A DNA stretch of 56,216 bases, taken from positions 1-56,216 of the forward strand of contig NZ_JYON01000032.1 of assembly GCF_000952155.1 (NCBI RefSeq), in the 5' to 3' direction. Below are positions 34,872 through 43,927 of this stretch, one piece after another. Position 1 is the stretch's first letter. Each line of letters begins with the position of its first letter. Source of the DNA: Aliterella atlantica CENA595. GTDB lineage: Bacteria; Cyanobacteriota; Cyanobacteriia; Cyanobacteriales; Chroococcidiopsidaceae. The notes below the pieces were generated by a model, which saw only the letters and a program-made list of their open reading frames with translations, ran no database searches and was not told the origin of the DNA. Position numbers and translations under genes: made by a program.

Positions 34872-37119
34872 GTTCGCGTCCCCCGACTGGAATCGTAAAG
34901 TAGAAAGTTGCGCCCTTATCCAGTTCTGATTCTACCCAGATTCTACCTCGGTGGCATTCTACAATTTTTTTACAAATTGCTAACCCCATACCCGTACCAG
35001 CGTATTCGTCGCGGGTATGCAGGCGTTGGAAAATCACAAAAATGCGATCGCTAAATTGTGGTTCAATCCCAATACCATTGTCTTTGACTGAAAATAGCCA
35101 TGCATCTTCCAATCTAGAAGCACCGATATGGATTTGCGGCGGTTTGTCGCTGCGGAATTTGATCGCGTTACCAATCAAATTTTGAAATAGCTGCATCAAT
35201 TGCGTATTGTCAGCTATTACCGTTGGTAATTCGTCGTGGGTGATTACCGCGCCAGTTTCTAAACTACGCCCGCGTAAATTGTTCAAAGCGCGGTTTAAAG
35301 CTGTTGCTGCGTCGGTTAGCTGAAATTCTACTCCCTGTAAGTCTACTTTAGAGTAGGCAAGTACATCATCAATCAGAGTTTGCATCAAGCTTACGCCCTC
35401 AACAGCAAAGTTGATGAATTCTTTAGCATCTTCTCCTAGTTGTTCTTGATAGCGCATTTCTAGTAGCTGTACGTAGTTTGCTACTTGATTGAGCGGTTCT
35501 TGCAAGTCATGGGATGCTACATAAGCAAACTTCTTCAATTCTGCGTTAGAGCGCTCTAAATCCTGCGCTAATTGAGCAAGTTCATCTGCTTGGCGCAAGA
35601 CAATATTGACAATTGCTTTTCTTAGTTCTAAAGCTGCTTTAATTTCTACCTGCTTCCAAGGTAAAGAAGTTAAACTTACTGTTTCTTTCCACAGTTCAAA
35701 AGATTTACGCGGCGATAAACGAACGTTTCCATCTGTTTCGGTTGCAGCAAAAGCTTTATTTGGATCTCCACCCCAGTTAACAGTTTGGATGACTTCGGGA
35801 CGAAACCACATGACATAATTGCGTTTAGATATTTGAATGGCTAACATCCCACTAGCAACATTTTTGAATCTCTCCGCATCTGGATAAATCTGTGGTAAAG
35901 AATCGGTATAAAATACTTCATCTTGGAGATTATTTTTCAACCATTGGACTAAGTAATTTAAGTCTTCTTCTTTGGGAGTTTCACCAATTTTCGTACAATT
36001 ATCGCCAAAATAAACGGCTGCTCCTTGAGCGCTAGCTAGAGATAGAAGATTGGGCTGGTGTTTTACTAACCCATCAATAAAGTTTTCTGCCTGAGACATA
36101 TATTCAACTAAAGCTGATTGAATATATGTAAGCTGCATCCGATAGTCGTAATCTTCTGTTTCTTCTCTGGTAGATATTTCTGCGAAGATTACTCTGCCTA
36201 AAAATTCGCAAGCTTTACGCAGTTCGTATGATACATATTTAGGCGATTGATGATGGCAAGCTATTAATCCCCATAATTTACCATCTTTAGTTAAGGAAAT
36301 AGTTAAAGAAGCACCTACACCCATATTGTGTAAGTATTCTAAGTGACAACCTGAAGCGCTTCTGAGAATGGAAAAAGTTAAATCTAGAGGGCGTTGTGTA
36401 GTTGAATTAATTGCTGGTAAAATTTCTACAGATTGGGCATAAGCATCTGGTATTAGTCTGATCCAGTTGGAACTGAATAGTTTTCTGGCTGGTTTGGGAA
36501 TATCTGATTCTGGATAATGCAAGCCTAGATATGGTTCCATGCTTGCTAGTTTTTGTTCAGCAATTACTGAACCATGTCCGTCTTCGTCAAATTTATACAG
36601 CATTACTCTGTCGAAGCCAGTAACTTTTCGTACTTCTTCCACAATAATTTGGCAGAAATCGCGTAAGTTTGATGTAGCTTGTAATTGATTGATAGATGCT
36701 CTAGCTAAGTGATAAAAACTCAAAAAGGGAATATTGTCTTGAGAAAGAGCAGGTTCTAATTCTAAAATTAGGAAGCCATCAGCGTTACGATGGAAGATAC
36801 CATCAAATATTGAATATTCATCTCCTTTTTTTCTAATCCAAATTTTGGCAGGATTAATATATTCAAGATTTTCTTCTTTTAATCCTGACCTAATTTTTTC
36901 TACTTGAAATGGATCTAGTAAGTCCTCTAAGTTCTTTTGGAGAATTTCTGCTAAAGATATACCGAAAATATCTGCTGCATTGCTGCTAACTTGGACAATA
37001 TTTAACTCAGGTTCTTGCAAAACAAGCAGTAAGCCATGCGGTTGAATTTGGCTAGAAATATGAATTGCCTTTTCTAAACTACTTAAATCGATGGCTGGTG
37101 CATTTAATTCGGTACTCAT
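34816..37119 (-). CDS. cph1: Cph1-type phytochrome histidine kinase
   Basis: A red/far-red photoreceptor of 767 residues with the order PAS-GAF-PHY-HisKA-ATPase. PAS is about 20-125, GAF about 140-310 with PESDIP (203-208), and the bilin-binding Cys258 in SGCHLEYLHNMG, equivalent to Cph1 Cys259. The PHY tongue contains WFRPE and PRKSF. The kinase has H537 in FAYVASHDLQEPLNQ and DNGIGIEPQF in the ATPase. With the cysteine present it should bind phycocyanobilin. Compared with Synechocystis Cph1 it has about 20 extra residues at the C-terminus, running into rcp1. The operon order is cph1-rcp1-hybrid kinase. Confidence 0.95.
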   Translation of the reverse strand: MSTELNAPAIDLSSLEKAIHISSQIQPHGLLLVLQEPELNIVQVSSNAADIFGISLAEILQKNLEDLLDPFQVEKIRSGLKEENLEYINPAKIWIRKKGDEYSIFDGIFHRNADGFLILELEPALSQDNIPFLSFYHLARASINQLQATSNLRDFCQIIVEEVRKVTGFDRVMLYKFDEDGHGSVIAEQKLASMEPYLGLHYPESDIPKPARKLFSSNWIRLIPDAYAQSVEILPAINSTTQRPLDLTFSILRSASGCHLEYLHNMGVGASLTISLTKDGKLWGLIACHHQSPKYVSYELRKACEFLGRVIFAEISTREETEDYDYRMQLTYIQSALVEYMSQAENFIDGLVKHQPNLLSLASAQGAAVYFGDNCTKIGETPKEEDLNYLVQWLKNNLQDEVFYTDSLPQIYPDAERFKNVASGMLAIQISKRNYVMWFRPEVIQTVNWGGDPNKAFAATETDGNVRLSPRKSFELWKETVSLTSLPWKQVEIKAALELRKAIVNIVLRQADELAQLAQDLERSNAELKKFAYVASHDLQEPLNQVANYVQLLEMRYQEQLGEDAKEFINFAVEGVSLMQTLIDDVLAYSKVDLQGVEFQLTDAATALNRALNNLRGRSLETGAVITHDELPTVIADNTQLMQLFQNLIGNAIKFRSDKPPQIHIGASRLEDAWLFSVKDNGIGIEPQFSDRIFVIFQRLHTRDEYAGTGMGLAICKKIVECHRGRIWVESELDKGATFYFTIPVGGRELERRNGRKAQNNILSRGQ

Positions 37120-37865
37120 ACATAATTCTCCTATTTTGTTTGGATCTCAAAAGTAGGTAGTTGATATTACAACTTCTATCTAGGTTTCAACACTACTTAC
37201 ATTGCGCTGCGATCGCATTCCCAAATTTGTCTGCATACTTTCTCGCTATCAGGGCTGTATCGAAATATTAGCGATCGCTTTCTACTTCTGTCTTGCTACT
37301 TATTTACAACTACCCTTCTTTCTGCTAGCGCTTCATATCTTATCACAACCATTACTGATAGGCTTTGTAAGTAAATGTTAAGCAATTGGTCAAAAGGTTT
37401 TATTGGTTTAATTGATTGATATTTAGCTAATTTCAATCATAATAAGCCTTTATACTGAATATGACTTCCTAATTAATAGGAAATTTTTACTACTTTATCG
37501 AGCAAAAATAGCGAAAAATGTAACGTTTTATCAATAATTTCTAACTGTTTTGCAAAGAAACTATTAAATATATACTAAAAAATGACGATAATTTAGAATT
37601 CGTTAAAAATATTTCCTGAAACTAAAAATTATAGTCTCAGCAGGCGCTCGCCTCTAATCCATAAGTGAAACAAGTCTTTTTGATAAGGAAATGTTAAGAA
37701 AAACGTAGTGAAACTTATTTAGCGTACAGCCACATAGCGATCCTAGAGTTTGCCTCCTGAGAATTTTGTTGATAATCGTCATTTACTTGCCGAGTTCTTC
37801 AAGAACTTTTAAGCTATGTGTAGGTAGATAAAACATTTTTGTAAATTCTGATTCAAATTGTAAAT
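37120..37865. other. Long AT-rich intergenic region between cph1 and cytM
   Basis: 746 bases without an open frame of note. It must hold the promoters of the cph1 operon and cytM. It has two HIP1 sites near 37210 and 37270. I found no tRNA-like or riboswitch-like structure; an antisense or small RNA cannot be excluded by eye. Confidence 0.4.
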
Positions 37866-38237
37866 TTGGACAAGCAGCTTTCCAAACCTGACTTCATTCA
37901 GCAGCTAGCTTTATTGGCTATGGCGGCGCTGCTGACACTGGCTATTGTAATTTTTGGCATTCATCTGATTCAATTATCCGATCCTTATATAAAAAGCGTA
38001 CTGACACTTCCAGGAGACTTAGTTCAAGGACAAGCAATATTTCAAATGAACTGCGCGGGTTGTCACGGCTTGCAAGCAGATGGTAGCGTAGGTCCTAGCT
38101 TGCAAGGAGTTTCCAAGCGCAAATCTCGTTATGGATTGATTCACCAAGTTACTAGCGGCGAAACTCCCCCCATGCCTCAGTTTCAGCCCAATGTTAAAGA
38201 AATGGCAGATTTGCTCAAATACTTAGAAACGTTGTAA
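37866..38237 (+). CDS. cytM: Cytochrome cM
   Basis: 123 residues. One N-terminal membrane anchor (about 12-33), then the haem motif C63-AG-C66-H67 in FQMNCAGCHGLQADGSVGPS and the axial methionine M103 in TPPMPQF. The segments SKRKSRYGLI and MADLLKYLETL are shared by the cyanobacterial cytochrome cM group, which affects electron flow and dark heterotrophic growth. The start appears to be TTG at 37866 (MDKQLSKPDF); no ATG or clear ribosome site lies upstream, and a TAA at 37842 closes the frame. The cM subgroup is from memory of the family. Confidence 0.78.
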   Translation: MDKQLSKPDFIQQLALLAMAALLTLAIVIFGIHLIQLSDPYIKSVLTLPGDLVQGQAIFQMNCAGCHGLQADGSVGPSLQGVSKRKSRYGLIHQVTSGETPPMPQFQPNVKEMADLLKYLETL

Positions 38238-38438
38238 AATTCGCTCTATGGTTTAATTGGGCGATCGCAGTGAAATCTACAAGGTATTCCTATAGCAAGC
38301 TGTTACTGTCAAGCATGACTCGCCCAAGAACTTGTAGAAATGGCAGTATTTAAGAGCGATATTGTCATTGGCTGCCATTCTGCCTCTAAACGTCAATTCA
38401 CCGAATACGCTGTTAGTTAAAATATTTTCGCCTATTTT

Positions 38439-38488
38439 TAGTGCGATCGCCAATCTGGTAGGGTGCGTTGCAAGTCAACACACCCTAC
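38439..38488. repeat. Dispersed hairpin repeat, copy F
   Basis: TAGTGCGATCGCCAATCTGG then GTAGGGTGCGTTG-caagt-CAACACACCCTAC. Same family as copies at 6458 and 7674; it lies directly beyond the stop of the DUF1338 gene. Confidence 0.8.
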
Positions 38489-38491
38489 AAT

Positions 38492-39367
38492 TTATGATTT
38501 ACGAGTCATTTCAAATAGATTTTGAGCATTATTGCCTTTAAACCCATTAAAGAGCATCTTTTTACCTGGCTCTAATTCAACTATACTGCGCTCGGCAAGT
38601 TCGTAGTAAGCATACGTCCAAGGAATCTGGATAACTTGATTGCTGCTATCTTCAACAACAGAAACCATTTCATTAATCGCAAAAGTTGCTGTCTGGCGTA
38701 AACCGCTGCTTTTGCTACCTTCAATTTCTGCTTTCATCGGTACGCCTAGTTTTGATAGGGCGCTGGCGGTATTTTCGATGTCTGGGTATTGAGGAGTATT
38801 TTGGCTGTTGATATAGCCTGTAAAGTGATTGACTGCGTATCCATGTAGCAATACCCAAGCCCCATATTGCGTCGCAGCATTAACTTTTTCAACTATTGAC
38901 AGTTTAGGAGGCAACCAAGGACGAGTATAGATTTGAGCAATAGTTTCTATATCTGATGCAGCAATTAATTTGTCAATCTGCGATCGCTCTAAGATAGAAG
39001 CAGAACTTACAGTGTTGTAGATTAAAGATGCGATCGCATCCGGTAATTCTTCTACAATCAGTTCGCTAATAAATAACTTGGGCAAATCGTCGCTATGTTG
39101 GTAGTGACGGGCGTATAGCTTCGTTTCAGGAAATGTATATTCTCCAGCTACCTCGTACCCTAAAGCTTCAGCAATAGCCCCTAAATAGTTAATGCCTAAA
39201 TTTTTGCCGTCAATAGATAGTCGCAACGAACGAAAAGCAATATGATCGTTAGCAATAGTTCCCCCAGCGTTTAAAATCATTTGCTGGTAGGTTTGAGCGT
39301 AAGTCACTCTCGCAATGTAGTTTTGCCATAATCTATCCCAAAGTTGACGGGTAAATTGGCTATTCAT
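38492..39367 (-). CDS. DUF1338 family protein (2-oxoadipate dioxygenase/decarboxylase-like)
   Basis: 291 residues. The family is a metal-dependent VOC-type fold; its studied member HglS turns 2-oxoadipate into 2-hydroxyglutarate in lysine breakdown. Likely metal ligands are His42 in DHIAFRSL, His181 in YAVNHFTGY and Glu257 in YYELAER. This is the short form of the family. The start codon overlaps the stop of the upstream aminotransferase (ATGA), so both are translated together. The substrate here is inference from family and neighbours. Confidence 0.8.
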   Translation of the reverse strand: MNSQFTRQLWDRLWQNYIARVTYAQTYQQMILNAGGTIANDHIAFRSLRLSIDGKNLGINYLGAIAEALGYEVAGEYTFPETKLYARHYQHSDDLPKLFISELIVEELPDAIASLIYNTVSSASILERSQIDKLIAASDIETIAQIYTRPWLPPKLSIVEKVNAATQYGAWVLLHGYAVNHFTGYINSQNTPQYPDIENTASALSKLGVPMKAEIEGSKSSGLRQTATFAINEMVSVVEDSSNQVIQIPWTYAYYELAERSIVELEPGKKMLFNGFKGNNAQNLFEMTRKS

Positions 39368-40683
39368 AGTATTTCTGCCAATAAATCGCTAAGAATTTGT
39401 AAAGCAACTTGAATTTGGACGCTATCAATAACTAAAGGCGGACAAAATCTAATTGCAGCTTTTCCACAACCGAGTAGGAGTAAGCCTTTGTAGAAAGCAC
39501 CGTCAACAAGGCGATCGCGCAAGGTAGAATCGAGATTACCGCTACTATCGAGTAAATCGATTGCTACCATCAGTCCTTTACCTCGCGGTAAGGAAACGCA
39601 GTCATATTTAGCTGCAAGTTGGGTTAATCCAGCAACTAATAACTCGCCCATATCTTTTGCATTATCTATCAAGCTAGCTTCTAACAGTTGCAGCGTCACA
39701 TTAGCCGCAGCGCAAGCAACCGGATTGCCTCCAAAAGTTGTAGCATGAGATCCTGGTGTCCAAGTCATAATCTCAGGTCGCGCTAAGATTGCTCCTAGTG
39801 GTAAACCGCTAGCAATGCCTTTAGCTAGGGTGATAATATCGGGCATAACATTCCAATGTTCGATCGCAAATAAGCGACCAGTTCTACCCATCCCCGACTG
39901 TACTTCATCTACTATCATCAAAATGCCATAGCGATCGCAAATATCGCGTATCCGCGCCAAAAAACCATCTTCTGGTACTATATAGCCGCCTTCACCTTGG
40001 ATGGGTTCGACAATCATCGCGGCTACTTCTTGGGGCGGTAATACAGTGGAAAATAATTTTTCTTCTAAATAATCTAGCCCTGCATGAGTACCGTAAGGAA
40101 TATGCGTTATACCTGGTAACAAAGGTCCAAAACGCTGTCTTTGCACGATTTTAGAACCAGTTAAAGACATTGCGCCATAAGTGCGCCCGTGAAAAGCGCC
40201 CAAAAAAGCAACTATGCCAGCGCGTCCGGTATAATAACGAGCAAGTTTAATTGCACCTTCATTTGATTCTGCGCCAGAGTTAGTAAAAAATACTTTAGCT
40301 TGCGCCCCATTTAAAGGTAGAGGAAAGGGACTACGGGCGGCTAATTTTTCGGCTAGTTCTACCATTGGTTCGTAGTAGAAATCCGTTCCTGACATATGCA
40401 GCAGGTTAGCAGCTTGGTTTTGAATTGCTTTAACAACTTCTGGGTGAGAATGTCCCGTAGAAGTGACGGCGATTCCCGCTGTCATGTCTAAAAATATATT
40501 ACCGTCTACATCCTCAATCGTGCAGCCTTCGCCTTTTGCTGCTACTAAAGGATAACCGCGAGTATAGGATGGGGAAGTAACATTGCGATCGCGTTCGATA
40601 ATACTACGAGCGCGAGGACCAGGTAAAGTAGTCACCAAACGCGGAATATGCGGTGAGGGGCGATTAGTAGGCAAACTTAGCAT
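39364..40683 (-). CDS. Class III PLP aminotransferase (ornithine/lysine/GABA type)
   Basis: 439 residues. PLP-binding features are NSGAESNEGAIKLAR, AFHGRTYGAMSLTG, the Asp in VDEVQSGMGRTG, and the Schiff-base lysine at about residue 288 in LAKGIASGLPLG. The N-terminal PGPRARSIIERD is found in the branch with broad omega-aminotransferases. I use ATG 40683 (MLSLPTNRPSPHIP) because AGGAGG lies about 10 bases upstream; the frame is open 23 codons further. It overlaps the DUF1338 gene by four bases. Lysine, aminoadipate, ornithine or GABA are possible donors; sequence cannot decide. Confidence 0.88.
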   Translation of the reverse strand: MLSLPTNRPSPHIPRLVTTLPGPRARSIIERDRNVTSPSYTRGYPLVAAKGEGCTIEDVDGNIFLDMTAGIAVTSTGHSHPEVVKAIQNQAANLLHMSGTDFYYEPMVELAEKLAARSPFPLPLNGAQAKVFFTNSGAESNEGAIKLARYYTGRAGIVAFLGAFHGRTYGAMSLTGSKIVQRQRFGPLLPGITHIPYGTHAGLDYLEEKLFSTVLPPQEVAAMIVEPIQGEGGYIVPEDGFLARIRDICDRYGILMIVDEVQSGMGRTGRLFAIEHWNVMPDIITLAKGIASGLPLGAILARPEIMTWTPGSHATTFGGNPVACAAANVTLQLLEASLIDNAKDMGELLVAGLTQLAAKYDCVSLPRGKGLMVAIDLLDSSGNLDSTLRDRLVDGAFYKGLLLLGCGKAAIRFCPPLVIDSVQIQVALQILSDLLAEIL

Positions 40684-40977
40684 ATTGTAGGTTCCTCCTA
40701 GAGTAAAACAAAACTGCGATCGCATCAGTTTCATTACTCGTATAACTAGCAACGTCTAAATAACTTTATATTTGCGAATATATATTTGTTCTGTGTCTGA
40801 GATAGCACAATTAGCTTTATAAATCCAGAAATTAAGCCTAGTTTTTTAAAACTTTGTTAGCTATTGGATATTAGAAGCAACTCTTGCGAGATATATGTAG
40901 TATTAGGAATTAGCCTAAAATTATTATTTAAGTAAAATTGCTATATCTAGCTGCCAATTTCAGTAGTGTGAAATTTT

Positions 40978-42015
40978 ATGTTTTTATTGATTATTGCTGT
41001 GGTTGTTGTGATTTTGGGTTCTGCTACTTGTTCCAGTGTAGAAGCTGCATTGTTTTCAGTTTCGGCGTTGAGAGTAAGACAGTTAGCGCAGACGAATAAC
41101 CGTTCAGCAGTAGCACTTTTAGCCATTCGCGAGAACATGAATCGACCGATTGGTAGTATTGTCGTACTTAACAATATTTTTAATATAGTTGGTAGTATTG
41201 CGATCGCTAGAGTTGCTGAATCTATCCTTGGTGACGCAGCAATAGGTATATTTTCTGGAGTGTTAACTTTTCTCATCATTATTTTTGGTGAAATTATTCC
41301 GAAAACGCTAGGCGAACGCTATGCAGAAACAATATCTTTATTAGCCGCTATACCTGTTACCGCACTTACTTTTGTATTTACACCTTTAGTATGGGTAATA
41401 GAAAAAGTTACAGCACCTTTTACTAAGGGTAGAAAACGCCAAACCACTGACGAAACAGAAATTAAGTTTTTGGTCAATATTGGGCAGCAAGAAGGAATAA
41501 TTGCTGGTGATGAAGCAGAAATGATCGAAAAAGTTTTTATGTTGAACGACTTAACCGCATCAGAATTAATGACACCGAGAACAACATTAACTTATATACG
41601 CGGCGATTTAAGCTTGCGCGAAAGTAAAAGAGAGATTATTGCTTCCCAACATACCAGAATTATTGTAGTTGGCGAATCTATAGATGAAGTAATTGGAGTA
41701 GCTTTAAAAGATGAGTTGTTAACAGCCATAGTAGAAGGTAAGCAAGAACAAAAAGTCGATACCTTAACTCGTAAAGTTAGTTTTGTCCCAGAGACAATTA
41801 AAGCAGATAAGCTACTTAAAAGCTTTCAAAAAGCCCGCGAACATCTTGCTGTAGTAGTAAATGAATATGGAGTTGTTGCAGGTGTAGTAACGCTAGAAGA
41901 CGTACTAGAAGTAGTAACAGGTGAAATTGTCGATGAAACAGACAGAATTGTAGACTTGCAAGCAACAGCGAAAAAAAAGTTAGAAAGAATGTTGCAATTT
42001 AGAAATTCTAGATAA
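40978..42015 (+). CDS. CNNM/HlyC-CorC family membrane protein with CBS domains
   Basis: 345 residues. A DUF21 membrane domain with four segments lies in residues 1-140 (IIFGEIIPKTLGERYAE is the family mark). Two CBS motifs follow at about 195-320 (MTPRTTLTYIRGDLSL, VVVNEYGVVAGVVTLEDVLE). The CorC/HlyC C-terminal domain found in longer members is missing, and the protein ends about 25 residues after the second CBS. The family is tied to magnesium or other divalent metal transport. It lies between the aminotransferase and aldehyde dehydrogenase genes, on the other strand. Confidence 0.88.
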   Translation: MFLLIIAVVVVILGSATCSSVEAALFSVSALRVRQLAQTNNRSAVALLAIRENMNRPIGSIVVLNNIFNIVGSIAIARVAESILGDAAIGIFSGVLTFLIIIFGEIIPKTLGERYAETISLLAAIPVTALTFVFTPLVWVIEKVTAPFTKGRKRQTTDETEIKFLVNIGQQEGIIAGDEAEMIEKVFMLNDLTASELMTPRTTLTYIRGDLSLRESKREIIASQHTRIIVVGESIDEVIGVALKDELLTAIVEGKQEQKVDTLTRKVSFVPETIKADKLLKSFQKAREHLAVVVNEYGVVAGVVTLEDVLEVVTGEIVDETDRIVDLQATAKKKLERMLQFRNSR

Positions 42016-42150
42016 TAGAATTGGTGCAAGATTAGAGGCGGTTATAAACCGCAACTACACAAATGAAGTCTGCCTACGAAGACTAAAATAATAGAACTCT
42101 TGCAGGAAAATATGTTGTTCTTTTAACCAGTAATAAGCTGCAAAAGTTTT

Positions 42151-42189
42151 CATCTTACATCTGCGTGCATCTGCGTGCATCTGCGTTCC
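42151..42189 (-). repeat. ACGCAGATG short tandem repeat (inverted)
   Basis: CATCTGCGTGCATCTGCGTG-type units, the reverse complement of the blocks at 7801 and 9144, between the CNNM gene and the convergent aldehyde dehydrogenase gene. Confidence 0.7.
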
Positions 42190-42213
42190 TAAATTCTTAC
42201 CTTAAACTAACTT

Positions 42214-43716
42214 CTAAGTTCGATTATCAATTTGGGCGCGTTGCAAACTACCAGAAAAATCTACATACACAGTTTTCCATTCAGTAAACACATCCAAAAC
42301 TGTAGTTCCAGCCTCGCGGTGTCCGTTACCTGTTTGCTTAACACCACCAAAAGGTAAATGTACCTCCGCGCCAATAGTAGGACCATTGATATAGGTAATT
42401 CCAGCTTCAATATCGCGCATCGCTTGAAAAGCGCGGTTAACATCGCGGGTGTAGATTGAAGAAGACAAACCGTAAGGTGTATCGTTGAGAATTGCGATCG
42501 CATCTGCAAACGAATCTACTTCAATTAGTGCTACTACAGGTCCAAATATCTCTTCAGTAGCAATCCGCATTTGAGGAGTAACGTTATTTAATATCGTTGG
42601 CTGAAAAAAGTAGCCGTGTTGTAGTTCGCCATCCTTGGCTATTTCTCCACCAATTAATACCTTAACTCCCTCAGCGCGGGCTATTTCTAAGTAATGACTT
42701 ACGCGCTGGAGTTGTTTGGAGTTAATTAAAGGTCCTATTTCAGTAGATGGATTATTACCTGCACCTATCTGCAACGCCGCCGTACGTTCTAGCAGCATAC
42801 TGGTAAATTTTTCCTTAATATCGTGGTGCAAAATTAAGCGGCTAGTAGCAGTACACCGCTGTCCGGTAGTCCCAAATGCGCCCCATAATGCACCTTCTAA
42901 GGCAAGTTCTAAGTCAGCATCATCCATGACAATTTGAGCGTTTTTACCGCCCATTTCCAGGCAAACGCGCTTGTGAGTGCGCCCGCAAGTTGCGCCTACA
43001 TACGCACCTGTTTCTGAAGAACCTGTAAATGATACCAAGTCAATACCAGGATGTTCGACTAAAGCTGCACCTACTTCTGCGCCGATACCATGAACTAAAT
43101 TCACAACTCCTGGCGGAAAACCAGCTTCGTGCATAAGCTGAACTAGAAAAGTAGCGCAAGCAGGAGTGTCTTCCGCAGGTTTGAGGATAATTGTATTACC
43201 GCAGACAAGGGCGGGTAAAGCTTTCCAACAGGGGATAGCAATCGGAAAATTCCAGGGAGTAATTAAAGCGCATACGCCTACAGGCATTCTTACAGTCATG
43301 GCAAACTTATTTGGCATTTCTGAGGGCGTTGTTTGCCCAAATAAGCGCCTACCTTCTCCTGCATTATAAAAGGCGCAATCGATACCTTCTTGAACATCTC
43401 CCCGCGCTTCTGTGATGGGTTTGCCCATTTCCTGACTCATTAACTGGGCAAGTTCTTCCTTGCGATCGCGTAGTAATTCCCCTAATCTAAATACAAGTTC
43501 GGCGCGTGCGGGTGCGGGAACTAAGCGCCAAGTTTTGTAAGCAATTCTTGCTGCTGCAACAGCTTTATCTACATCAACTGCATCAGAACGAGGAAAAGTT
43601 GCAACTATTTGGCGATTATCAGCGGGATTACGACTTTCTAAAGTAGCTGCCGACTTTGCTTGCAGCCATTCGCCATTAATATAATTTTGGCACGTTTGCG
43701 GGGCGGTCATCGTCAA
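42214..43716 (-). CDS. Aldehyde dehydrogenase (semialdehyde type)
   Basis: 500 residues, full ALDH length. Catalytic features are Asn156 in TPWNFPIAIPCWK, Glu254 in LEMGGKN and Cys288 in TTGQRCTA. The NAD site is FTGSSETG. The sequence resembles enzymes acting on 2-oxoglutarate semialdehyde or aminoadipate semialdehyde, but subgroup cannot be fixed by eye. It is on the same strand as, but 1.5 kb upstream of, the aminotransferase/DUF1338 pair, with the CNNM gene between. A role in the same lysine pathway is inference. Confidence 0.9.
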   Translation of the reverse strand: MTMTAPQTCQNYINGEWLQAKSAATLESRNPADNRQIVATFPRSDAVDVDKAVAAARIAYKTWRLVPAPARAELVFRLGELLRDRKEELAQLMSQEMGKPITEARGDVQEGIDCAFYNAGEGRRLFGQTTPSEMPNKFAMTVRMPVGVCALITPWNFPIAIPCWKALPALVCGNTIILKPAEDTPACATFLVQLMHEAGFPPGVVNLVHGIGAEVGAALVEHPGIDLVSFTGSSETGAYVGATCGRTHKRVCLEMGGKNAQIVMDDADLELALEGALWGAFGTTGQRCTATSRLILHHDIKEKFTSMLLERTAALQIGAGNNPSTEIGPLINSKQLQRVSHYLEIARAEGVKVLIGGEIAKDGELQHGYFFQPTILNNVTPQMRIATEEIFGPVVALIEVDSFADAIAILNDTPYGLSSSIYTRDVNRAFQAMRDIEAGITYINGPTIGAEVHLPFGGVKQTGNGHREAGTTVLDVFTEWKTVYVDFSGSLQRAQIDNRT

Positions 43717-43810
43717 GACCTCCAGCCTAATAATTTGCCTTTAGTCTCGCTTAAGAAATAAAACTGGTCAAGCTATTTTAGAGAATTTACGCACAGATAA
43801 TAGAAAATAG

Positions 43811-43840
43811 TATGGTTCGTTGTCATGCAACGCACCATAC
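43811..43840. repeat. Dispersed hairpin repeat (GTATGGTTCGTTG type)
   Basis: GTATGGTTCGTTG-tcatg-CAACGCACCATAC, related to the GTAGGGTGCGTTG repeats. It lies in the gap between aldehyde dehydrogenase and HAD genes. Confidence 0.65.
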
Positions 43841-43869
43841 AGCTTCCTTTTTGTTTCAAAGATGAGTAC

Positions 43870-43890
43870 GAACGCAGATGGACGCAGATG
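43870..43890 (+). repeat. ACGCAGATG short tandem repeat
   Basis: Two copies (GAACGCAGATGGACGCAGATG), like those at 7801 and 9144. Confidence 0.65.
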
Positions 43891-43927
43891 TTTTTGGCTA
43901 CTCTAAGGATTATGAGATGTCTATTGC

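Noticed and set aside
38300..38422. Short open frame (about 36 codons) before copy F of the repeat
   Set aside because: It lacks a start with a ribosome site and has no recognisable similarity; it may be a relic but cannot be supported.
42038..42052. GCGGTT-ata-AACCGC hairpin as terminator of the CNNM gene
   Set aside because: The stem is short and no T-run follows; it is more likely a dispersed repeat.
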